Shown here piece after piece: positions 1-6,224 of a stretch of DNA of 7,762 bases (positions are counted from its first letter, which is position 1; each line of letters begins with the position of its first letter). The translations under genes were made by a program, and so were the position numbers. Under the pieces are notes generated by a model that saw nothing but the letters and a program-made list of their open reading frames with translations, did not search any database and was not told where the DNA came from. The DNA comes from Deltaproteobacteria bacterium (GTDB lineage: Bacteria > Desulfobacterota > DSM-4660 > Desulfatiglandales > HGW-15): positions 1-7,762 of the forward strand of contig JAFDHB010000160.1 in NCBI GenBank assembly GCA_019308985.1, read 5' to 3'.

Positions 1-384
1 GGATATGACCGAGGGACAGATAAATACTATCAGCATCTCCGACAATCTGCGGATTATGAAAACCCGGGGAAGCCTCTTGTCAAAGGGAATGATCTCCCAT
101 ATGATACGATGAAACAAGTAGAAGGGCACCTCAACGAGGGATTGCCCTATTCCCCACTTGGGATAATAGAGCCCATCGATCCCCCTGGTACAGGGATCTT
201 CCTCTGGGGGATACTGGGTTTTGTCAAATCCGATCTTCCCCTCGTAGACCATCTGCCTCGCAAAGGCGCTCATCACGCTCTCATCGCCAGCCTTGTATCC
301 TCCCGCATTGGTGAGAAGATAAAAGGTGGCAAAAAAGAAGAACAGACAGAAGGCCGTGTTACGTGTCAGAAAGATCTTCTTCAT
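1..384 (-). CDS. N-terminal part of a second GT39/ArnT-like membrane glycosyltransferase (partial)
   Basis: An uninterrupted minus-strand frame begins at the ATG at 384 and runs off the left edge, giving 128 residues starting MKKIFLTRNTAFCLFFFFA. It matches the preceding gene segment by segment: a first helix, then TNAGGYKAGDESVM (against TNAGWYKIGDEIIM), GLYYPKWGIGQSLVEVPFY (against GLYYFKWGLGQSLVEAPFY) and SEMLIVFICPSVIS (against SELMVIFLCPSAVS). The acidic DE pair of the first external loop is kept. It overlaps the end of the upstream gene by 26 nt in another frame, and an in-frame TGA eight codons before the ATG excludes a much longer N-terminus. The ribosome binding site is weak (GGG about 8 nt upstream), so expression may depend on coupling. 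The role is presumably the same as the neighbour's, with a different sugar or acceptor. Most of the gene lies outside the window, so intactness cannot be judged. Confidence 0.87.
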   Translation of the reverse strand, partial: MKKIFLTRNTAFCLFFFFATFYLLTNAGGYKAGDESVMSAFARQMVYEGKIGFDKTQYPPEEDPCTRGIDGLYYPKWGIGQSLVEVPFYLFHRIIWEIIPFDKRLPRVFIIRRLSEMLIVFICPSVIS

Positions 385-1999
385 ATCCAGCCCAAACCCT
401 TCGCATCAATCTTATCCCAAACAAGATCAGGATCAGGAAATTGGCAATCGCCAGGGGATAAACCCAATGACGCTCTGCGTATGAAATAACTGGCAGGGCG
501 ATCGGCCACCAGAAAGGGATTGTCCTGTTTCCTTTGATCCACTCTGGTAGATTGATCTTGAAGTCCCCCAGGATCCTCCAAGGGGGATCAGACCAAAGAT
601 CATAGGAAAAAATCATGTGCTTGAACAACCACCAGTTTCCAACAATGTGTGAGAACACCGGACTGAAATTAACGAAGGCATTCTCGCTATACAAAGCAAG
701 GTAGGAAAGATTATGGATCTGTACAAATTTGTCCACGACTTGCGTGCGAGACTTGATAAAGGAGTGGGGATGGATAGAAACTCCCAGGACTTGGATCCAG
801 AATGAAAAAACGATCAATGAAATGACCACCTTCCTTTTCAAAGGAGATTTCTGAGCCCATGTTCTAAAAAACATCCCGGCAGGCAAAATCAAGTATGGCG
901 TTATGGTCAGAAGAAATCTGGGCCCCCAAGCCCAATCCCCCGACCATGAACACCAGAGCGCATGGGGCAAAGTAATTCCCAGAACGATCAATAGAAACAA
1001 GAGGGATTCCCATTTCCGCTTCTTGTAGAATGCCGCCTCTGAGACCAAGCCCAAAATCGCAACAGGGGTATAGAGGAAAAAGCTCTTCCCCGGGCTGAGA
1101 AACAATCCCCAGAGACCGACATAGAGAGGGGTGGTGAACCCGAGGGTATCAAACCCCTGGTCGTACCCGAATTTCCATAGGCTATGGTATCGGATCCAGT
1201 TGTACCAGAACTGGATTCCTAGAAAGGCAAAAAAAGGAGGAAAGAAATACACAAGGAGGTCACGCAAGGCATTGCGAGAACGGCATGAAAATAAGATATA
1301 AGCGATGAGAATCGGAGCGGTCACGACGAGAACGACCTTTGTAATCAGAGCAAACCCTAGAGAGGCACCCGAGAGGACGAGCCAACCGCGGCCGCGGGTT
1401 GATGCATAGCTCACGGAGCCATAAACGGCGCTCAGGACGGCGACGTTTTGTGTTGCCTCTGACATGAGGGACTTGGAAAAGGGCCATACCACGGTCGCCA
1501 GGCCATATATCAAGGTTAACAAAAGGGAAAGACGATTGGAAAAGCCGAGCCGAAGGCCTAACAAGAAAAAGAGGGCGCACCCCAATGCAGAAACCGCAGA
1601 GGGGCACAGGAAAATGACCATCAACTCAGAGAATATTGTCGAGTCAAAGCGAAATACTGCTAAGCTCGGATGCACCGGGATGCCCCAGAGCATACGGTAA
1701 ACATAGTAAAAGGGCGCCTCAACAAGGGACTGTCCAAGGCCCCACTTGAAGTAGTAGAGCCCGTTCGGGCCTTTCACGGCGTCTTCATGGTAGGATCCAA
1801 AATTGGGAAGCTGCCTGGCTTCGATCCCGATTTGTCCCTTTTGGGCAATCTGCTTGGCAACGGCACGCATAATGATTTCGTCCCCAATCTTGTACCAACC
1901 GGCATTTGTAAAATAGTAGAAGGCGAGAAAGGAGAGAAATATCCAGATTGCCTGCCTCTGCGGCATGCCCGCCGTGGGACGACTTATACCCTGAGCCAT
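359..1999 (-). CDS. Polytopic GT-C-type membrane glycosyltransferase (GT39/ArnT-like)
   Basis: This 546-residue, highly hydrophobic protein has about ten to twelve membrane helices. A first helix at about 17-34 is followed by a loop with TNAGWYKIGDEIIM (31-44). D40 and E41 there are the candidate catalytic acids, because GT-C enzymes of the PMT/ArnT type use an acidic residue in the first external loop. Other marks are GLYYFKWGLGQSLVEAPFY (80-98), SEATQN (180-185), YNWIRYHSLWKFGY (266-279), LFLSPGKSFFLYTP (299-312) and WSGDWAWGPRFLL (352-364). The last two patterns recur in proteins annotated as family 39 or phospholipid-carrier-dependent glycosyltransferases. Likely role: moving a sugar from a polyprenyl-phosphate donor to a periplasmic or outer-leaflet acceptor. 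The ATG at 1999 has GAGG at 2009-2006 with a 6-nt spacer and sits inside the end of the radical SAM gene, implying coupling. A paralogue follows immediately downstream. Fold class is fairly sure; donor and acceptor are not. Confidence 0.85.
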   Translation of the reverse strand: MAQGISRPTAGMPQRQAIWIFLSFLAFYYFTNAGWYKIGDEIIMRAVAKQIAQKGQIGIEARQLPNFGSYHEDAVKGPNGLYYFKWGLGQSLVEAPFYYVYRMLWGIPVHPSLAVFRFDSTIFSELMVIFLCPSAVSALGCALFFLLGLRLGFSNRLSLLLTLIYGLATVVWPFSKSLMSEATQNVAVLSAVYGSVSYASTRGRGWLVLSGASLGFALITKVVLVVTAPILIAYILFSCRSRNALRDLLVYFFPPFFAFLGIQFWYNWIRYHSLWKFGYDQGFDTLGFTTPLYVGLWGLFLSPGKSFFLYTPVAILGLVSEAAFYKKRKWESLLFLLIVLGITLPHALWCSWSGDWAWGPRFLLTITPYLILPAGMFFRTWAQKSPLKRKVVISLIVFSFWIQVLGVSIHPHSFIKSRTQVVDKFVQIHNLSYLALYSENAFVNFSPVFSHIVGNWWLFKHMIFSYDLWSDPPWRILGDFKINLPEWIKGNRTIPFWWPIALPVISYAERHWVYPLAIANFLILILFGIRLMRRVWAGYEEDLSDT

Positions 2000-3378
2000 C
2001 GAATGCCTCGCTTTGTCATGTAATATAAGTGCTTGTGGGACTTCACTTGTCTGAGGAGGCCCCCAAGGATTCCCAGACGAAAATAGAAGGACACGAGCAA
2101 CTTCCTTCTGACTCGCCTGAGTTCTTCTGCGGTGGTCGTAGGGGAGACGTAGGTTAGATCATGGAGAGTCGTGTGGTGATGGTTCACCCAATCTTCGGCA
2201 ATTTGGCCTTCTTCGACAAGTTCATCATAGAGCGTCGAGCCAGGGAATGGCTGAAAATAGGACACCCCGATGCGATCCAAAGGGAGGGAACGGGCAAAGG
2301 ATATGGTCTGTTCCATCTCCTCCACAGTCTCAGTGGGAAAACCCAGGATAAAGAATCCTCCCACATCAAATCCTTCTTCTTTGGCCAGTGTCAGCTGCTC
2401 TCGGATCTGCTCCAAATGAATCTTTTTTTTTATCATTTTGAGGATCCTGGGTGAACCAGACTCGATCCCAAAGTTCAAGGCATAGCATCCCGCCCTTTTC
2501 ATGAGCTTGAACAGAGCCCTGTCCACGGTGTCCAAACGGATTCCGTTTGGAAAACCCCAGGTCATCCTGATTTCCTTGCTCAAAAGGGATTCACAGAAGC
2601 TTTCCACAAACCCCCTGTTCTGCGTAAAGTTATCATCTTCTATGTGGAACTCCCGGACCTGGAATTTATGGTAGAGCATAGACAATTCCTCAATCACATG
2701 ACCCACCGATCTGCTTCTGATCCTACTGCCTGAAATAACCCTGGCAGAACAAAAGGTGCAGGGGTAGGGGCAACCTCGGGTCACAATAATCGGTGCGACG
2801 GGAAAATTTCTGTAGAAGGCTCCGTGAGGGGCTTTGGGATAGGTTGAAGGGGGCATCAACTCCCAGGCAGGAAAACCAAGAGCGTCGAGGTCCCGGATAA
2901 AAGTATTCCTGTTCACCCGTATGTCGTATCCATCCCTCCAAACCAGTCCTGGAATCTCTTCGAAATTTGTTGGACCCCCCTTGGCATTGAGGGTGTCTAA
3001 AAGGAGCTTAAACCCGACTTCTCCCTCGCCCTGAAAGGCAAAGTCAATGCTGCCCCCAAAAAACCTCATGGTCGCTTCAGGGAGTACCGTTGGGTGACAG
3101 CCTCCAAGAATGATCTTGGTCTCCGGGTTTATTGACTTAATGGCTCTTGAGGTATTCCTGACATTATGGATATCCTTGGTCCAGACTTGAAAACCCACCA
3201 CATCGATGTTTTCTCTTTGCACAAATCCGGAAATTTCACCCCACTTCCTTCGTTCTTTCAAGCCATCCAAGACTCTTACTTCATGTCCGTTTCTTATTTG
3301 GGCCGCCAACCAGCCGAGTGAAATGGGTGGAATAACCTCGTCACTGACATCAAAGGGTTTTACAAGCAAAACTCTCAT
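1984..3378 (-). CDS. B12-binding-domain radical SAM enzyme (possible methyltransferase)
   Basis: This protein has 464 residues counted from the ATG at 3378. Residues 1-135 form a Rossmann-like cobalamin-binding domain (RVLLVKPF, ISLGWLAAQIRNGHEVRVLDG, VVGFQV, LGGCHPTVLPE, FQGEGE). The radical SAM core follows, with TRGCPYPCTFCSA giving the CxxxCxxC ligands C203, C207 and C210 for the 4Fe-4S cluster that cleaves S-adenosylmethionine. Further core motifs are FHIEDDNFTQNR, GIESGSPRILKMI, GGFFILGFPTET and YFQPFPGSTLYDEL. The C-terminal ~60 residues are basic. Known: this architecture includes cobalamin-dependent methylases and ring-forming enzymes, often beside lipid or polysaccharide genes. Inferred: it modifies the lipid carrier, glycan or acceptor made by this operon. 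The gene starts 27 nt after the glycosyltransferase stop and overlaps the next gene by 16 nt. An A9 run lies within it at 2431-2423. Architecture firm, substrate unknown. Confidence 0.93.
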   Translation of the reverse strand: MRVLLVKPFDVSDEVIPPISLGWLAAQIRNGHEVRVLDGLKERRKWGEISGFVQRENIDVVGFQVWTKDIHNVRNTSRAIKSINPETKIILGGCHPTVLPEATMRFFGGSIDFAFQGEGEVGFKLLLDTLNAKGGPTNFEEIPGLVWRDGYDIRVNRNTFIRDLDALGFPAWELMPPSTYPKAPHGAFYRNFPVAPIIVTRGCPYPCTFCSARVISGSRIRSRSVGHVIEELSMLYHKFQVREFHIEDDNFTQNRGFVESFCESLLSKEIRMTWGFPNGIRLDTVDRALFKLMKRAGCYALNFGIESGSPRILKMIKKKIHLEQIREQLTLAKEEGFDVGGFFILGFPTETVEEMEQTISFARSLPLDRIGVSYFQPFPGSTLYDELVEEGQIAEDWVNHHHTTLHDLTYVSPTTTAEELRRVRRKLLVSFYFRLGILGGLLRQVKSHKHLYYMTKRGIRWLRV

Positions 3379-3384
3379 CAGTTG

Positions 3385-3390
3385 TCCTTT
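3385..3390 (-). promoter_or_regulatory. Ribosome binding site that fixes the radical SAM start at 3378
   Basis: AAAGGA on the minus strand lies 6 nt before the ATG at 3378. The frame can be extended five codons to a TTG at 3393, but that would place the ribosome binding site inside the coding region. The product from 3378 (MRVLLVKPFD) also begins directly at the first strand of the B12-binding fold, as is usual for this family. The start at 3378 is therefore preferred. Confidence 0.8.
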
Positions 3391-3405
3391 CAAAATTATG
3401 GCTTC

Positions 3406-4119
3406 TCAACCACGAATCCGGTATCGGAACAGGGTCCACATGGCACCAAATCCATGCTTCCAGTTTATCTTCTTCCCTTCTCCGTAGGCTCTCCCATAGT
3501 AGGAAATAGGGATCTCATAGATCTTCAGGTCTCTCTTCAACAGTTTCGCCGTAATCTCTGCCTCGATGTCAAAATTATTGCTTCTCAAAGGAATATCTCT
3601 CAGTATGTCAGCCCTCATCATCTTGTAGCAGGTTTCCATGTCCGACAGAGTCGTATTGAAAAGGATATTTGTTAACAGGTTCAAGAAGCGGTTCCCAACC
3701 AGATGCCAGAACATAAAGACCCTTTGAGGCTTCCCTCCTGATAGCCTCGAACCAAACACGGCGTCTGCAAAGCCATTGGCTATGGGCTGGATGAGATCAA
3801 AATATTCGTGGGGATCATATTCTAGGTCCGCATCTTGGATGACAACAACATCACCAGTTATGTGTGGAATAGCAGTTCTTATGGCTGCTCCTTTACCCAG
3901 GTTTTTAGGATGATAAAGCTTCTTGATATTTTCATAGGGGAGTTGGGCTATGATATCCCTCGTCCCATCTACGGAACCATCGTCAACAATAATGACCTCC
4001 TTTACTAAATCAACTGCCTCTACATTTCTCACGACTTCCGCAACAGTTTTGGCCTCGTTATAAACCGGCATGATCACGGAAAGCTTGCCTTTGAAATCGT
4101 TGTTTCCATCCATCGCCAT
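3406..4119 (-). CDS. Family 2 glycosyltransferase, polyprenyl-phosphate mannose/glucose synthase (DPM1-like)
   Basis: This 237-residue GT-A enzyme has no membrane segment, so it should act in the cytosol or on the inner face of the membrane. It opens with the family-2 signature VIMPVYNEAKTV (15-26) and IIVDDGSVDGT (43-53, D46 and D47 bind the nucleotide sugar). NLGKGAAIRTA follows at 73-83, and the metal-binding DxD-type motif QDADLEYDP sits at 95-103 (D96, D98). GSRL (123-126) and SDMETCYKMMR (159-169) are characteristic of the DPM1-like branch. Its length is normal for members without a C-terminal anchor. Expected reaction: transfer of mannose or glucose from GDP-Man or UDP-Glc to polyprenyl phosphate, giving the donor used by GT-C transferases such as its operon neighbours. 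The ATG at 4119 has AAAGGA 7 nt upstream; an in-frame ATG at 4113 is possible but less well placed. Fold and branch are firm; sugar identity is not readable. Confidence 0.93.
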   Translation of the reverse strand: MAMDGNNDFKGKLSVIMPVYNEAKTVAEVVRNVEAVDLVKEVIIVDDGSVDGTRDIIAQLPYENIKKLYHPKNLGKGAAIRTAIPHITGDVVVIQDADLEYDPHEYFDLIQPIANGFADAVFGSRLSGGKPQRVFMFWHLVGNRFLNLLTNILFNTTLSDMETCYKMMRADILRDIPLRSNNFDIEAEITAKLLKRDLKIYEIPISYYGRAYGEGKKINWKHGFGAMWTLFRYRIRG

Positions 4120-4195
4120 ATCTATATCCTTTCACAAATGATGAGGAGGTTTCATTGTTCCCCAGGGGAATACTTCAATCTCTTTCCTTAGACAA
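4120..4195 (-). other. 76-nt spacer before the glycosyltransferase gene: palindrome and mini-ORF
   Basis: This is the largest gap in the operon. Reading the minus strand, it holds a 13-nt near-perfect palindrome TTCCCCTGGGGAA (4170-4158), then an ATG at 4155 opening an eight-codon frame (MKPPHHL and a TGA at 4134-4132). The last base of that stop is the first A of AAAGGA (4132-4127), the ribosome binding site of the glycosyltransferase gene 7 nt before its ATG. There is no T-run and no strong stem-loop, so it is not a clear terminator. I see no promoter with good -35 and -10 boxes; the best pair, TTGTCT and TATTCC spaced 17 nt, is weak. Confidence 0.45.
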
Positions 4196-6211
4196 CTATA
4201 AGCCGCTTTTCTTTACAAACTCAACAACATCTGGTTGATCCGGTCTGATCGCCAGCGACCTCTGATAAACCTTCGCGGCTTCTTGTTTCTTGCCCGTCAT
4301 GGTGAGGGCGAAACCCAAGTTGTTGAGGTAACCGATATCCTGGGGCTTGAGAGCGACGGCTTTCTGTAAGTACTCAACCGATTTACCGTATTCACCTCTC
4401 TTGTGGTAGTAGTATCCCCAGTTGTTGTAAACGGTGCTCAGATCCTCGTGATAGAGCAGGGCCTTCTCCAGCTCCCTTCTCCCCTCCTCCAAAAAGCCCC
4501 TGTCTATGAGAAATATCGCAATATCGTTGTGGATGAGGTCGTCGTCATAGCCAATTTCCGAAGCGAGCTCTATGGTCTTCAGTCCCTTGGATACCTGGCC
4601 AAGGGAGAACAGGGCTTGCCCCCTGTTGAAATGGAAGTAGGCTGCCACCTCCCGAGTCATGAAATCCCTTTGAATGTCCTCGTAAAAACTCTCCTGCATG
4701 TAATATCCCCAGATATTATCCGGTGAGGAGATCTCTTCTCCCTTGGGGACGACCTTGTGGAGGACGCCCCAGGGGATCAGGTGATAGGGACTGGGAAGAT
4801 CAATGGCGTATGGCCCAAAGACCGCATAATATATATCCCGCCTCCCCTTTGCTCTGACAATCTCGGTTTCCCTTTCTTTTCTGAGGTCTTTCCATTCCTG
4901 GCTATAGGGAACAATCCCTCCGTCCTGGTCGAGCCACTTATAGAAGATATTGTTTCTGTCATAGATAGTCCTGTCTTCTCCCATTCTCTCCACGATCCTC
5001 CCATAAAGAATCGGGAAGACGTAGTTGTCACCGTTCATGAAAAGAACGTCTCCCCTTTTTGCTGTCCTGAAGATATTGACAGCATGCTCATAGGCGGTGT
5101 AGTTTCTGCTCTGGTTGGAGAGGTCCAGGTTCAGAAAGAAGAAGATCACAGGAACTGCCCCGCATGCCCCTTTAACCAGGCTCAGCATTCTAGACCGCAA
5201 TGTCACATTCTCCTCGAGGAACCTGAAGAGGCAGACGGCCCCAACCCCGCAAAGCAGGGCGATAACATAGGAGGTGGTCAGCAGAAAGGCGGTTATTTGG
5301 AGGGATATGATATTCAAAAAGACCGTATAAAAGAGATCGAAAAACACCACCAGAACCGCAAAAACCTTCCACCGCGAGGAAAGGCCCCTCAACCAGCCCC
5401 AGGCAGCAAGGAGCAGCAGCACGCCGAATTGTGAAGCCAGGAAAAGCCCACACTCGACGGCCCTGGATAGGTATTCCCCTGGTGTCCTGCTGAATACATA
5501 GTTTGCTCGGTGGGATCGACCAGAGACATGGGCCCAGAATCTTTCCAGGTTGTTTGGGTCCCCCCAGGTAATGGCGGCGCCTGCATCCGTCCGGATAGGG
5601 AGGTACAAATAGAGCAATAGGGGAACGATGAACAAGAGGGTGAGAACCACAAAACGCCGGATATTCAAGAGTGATTTTGGTTCCCTGTGCAATATGACGA
5701 AAAAGACACCGGGGGCGAGCATTACGGTCTGCATATGATTGCCGAAGCTCAGACCTGTCAAAAAGGCAAACAGGGCCATCAGGTGGAATTCGCCTTCCTG
5801 ATCCCACCAAAAAAGCACCCTGACCAGGAGGCCTACGAAGAATATGTGGAGGGTGTAGACCTCTGCCGAGGCACTCTGGGACCAGAAGACCTGAAGGAAC
5901 CCCAGGAGCAGGGACGCGAACAAGGAACCGTACCTGGAGCCGGTCATCTTCCTGGCGAGGGAATAGAGCAACCAGACGGCCCCAGTGGAAAAGAATGCTG
6001 ACATGAGGTTCAACCTGAAGCCAATATTTCCAACCGGCAAGAGACAGAAAATCTTGCCCAGAAGGGAATAGAGGGGATAGCCGCTGTTGTGGGGTATTCC
6101 CAGAGAAAACGCCGCTGCTGTGAGCTCTCCGCTGTCACCTAGATACACTGTTGGACAGAGGGTGCTCACATAGACCACGAAGACGGCCAATAGCAAAAGG
6201 ATGGAGATCAT
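4196..6211 (-). CDS. DUF2723 membrane protein with C-terminal TPR domain (full length, TMEM260-like GT-C candidate)
   Basis: This is a complete 671-residue protein. The ATG at 6211 has AAGGTG at 6224-6219 with a 7-nt spacer. Residues 1-18 form a first membrane helix, followed by the DUF2723 loop GDSGEL (D26, E29) and LGIPHNSGYPLYSLLGK (37-53). In GT-C enzymes an acidic residue in this first external loop is catalytic, so D26 or E29 is the candidate base (inference). Further family marks are WSQSASAEVYTLH (110-122), GNHMQT (157-162) and LYLPIRTDAGAAITWGDPN (202-220). Roughly ten helices fill residues 1-365. A soluble region with TAYEHA and MNGDNYVFPILYGRIVERM follows. TPR-like repeats cover about 510-660, the clearest at 592-624 and 625-657. 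The C-terminal half closely matches the upstream gene, so the two arose by tandem duplication. Likely role: transfer of a lipid-linked hexose to a periplasmic acceptor, with the TPRs binding substrate or partner. Acceptor unknown. Confidence 0.93.
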   Translation of the reverse strand: MISILLLLAVFVVYVSTLCPTVYLGDSGELTAAAFSLGIPHNSGYPLYSLLGKIFCLLPVGNIGFRLNLMSAFFSTGAVWLLYSLARKMTGSRYGSLFASLLLGFLQVFWSQSASAEVYTLHIFFVGLLVRVLFWWDQEGEFHLMALFAFLTGLSFGNHMQTVMLAPGVFFVILHREPKSLLNIRRFVVLTLLFIVPLLLYLYLPIRTDAGAAITWGDPNNLERFWAHVSGRSHRANYVFSRTPGEYLSRAVECGLFLASQFGVLLLLAAWGWLRGLSSRWKVFAVLVVFFDLFYTVFLNIISLQITAFLLTTSYVIALLCGVGAVCLFRFLEENVTLRSRMLSLVKGACGAVPVIFFFLNLDLSNQSRNYTAYEHAVNIFRTAKRGDVLFMNGDNYVFPILYGRIVERMGEDRTIYDRNNIFYKWLDQDGGIVPYSQEWKDLRKERETEIVRAKGRRDIYYAVFGPYAIDLPSPYHLIPWGVLHKVVPKGEEISSPDNIWGYYMQESFYEDIQRDFMTREVAAYFHFNRGQALFSLGQVSKGLKTIELASEIGYDDDLIHNDIAIFLIDRGFLEEGRRELEKALLYHEDLSTVYNNWGYYYHKRGEYGKSVEYLQKAVALKPQDIGYLNNLGFALTMTGKKQEAAKVYQRSLAIRPDQPDVVEFVKKSGL
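5082..5099. repeat. 18-nt exact repeat, copy 1 (paralogue footprint)
   Basis: The plus-strand sequence gcatgctcataggcggtg is identical to the copy at 7134-7151. It encodes the conserved TAYEHA segment of both DUF2723 proteins. It is a conserved island left by the tandem gene duplication rather than a mobile or regulatory repeat. Confidence 0.85.
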
Positions 6212-6217
6212 GTGTTG

Positions 6218-6224
6218 TCACCTT
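6218..6224 (-). promoter_or_regulatory. Ribosome binding site overlapping the upstream stop codon
   Basis: The minus strand reads AAGGTGA. AAGGTG is the ribosome binding site for the ATG at 6211 (7-nt spacer), and its last bases are shared with the TGA that ends the upstream DUF2723 gene. Ribosomes finishing the first paralogue therefore terminate on the binding site of the second, which suggests coupled, near-equal expression of the two. Confidence 0.75.

Noticed and set aside
109..489. Plus-strand open frame of 126 codons at the left edge
   Set aside because: It is antisense to the partial GT39-like gene at 384-1 and to the end of the preceding gene; the minus-strand reading matches a paralogue in detail, the plus-strand reading matches nothing.
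3157..3174. Asp-Ile-His-Asn-Val-Arg in the radical SAM enzyme, resembling the DxHxxG cobalamin ligand motif
   Set aside because: It ends in Arg rather than Gly and follows the third strand of the B12 domain, whereas the cobalt-ligand motif follows the first. Radical SAM members of this type commonly lack that histidine, so the likeness is probably chance.
4158..4170. TTCCCCTGGGGAA as a terminator
   Set aside because: As RNA it can form only a five-base-pair stem with a three-base loop and has no T-run after it, so it should not stop transcription between the DUF2723 and glycosyltransferase genes.
4757..5434. Plus-strand open frame of 225 codons
   Set aside because: It lies entirely antisense to the DUF2723 gene, is rich in Pro, Glu and Gln without any recognisable motif or ribosome binding site, and is best explained as a mirror of the coding strand's codon bias.
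5190..5810. Minus-strand open frame of 206 codons within the DUF2723 gene
   Set aside because: It is an out-of-frame reading of a gene whose own frame has unmistakable family motifs; the shifted product has no sensible domain.
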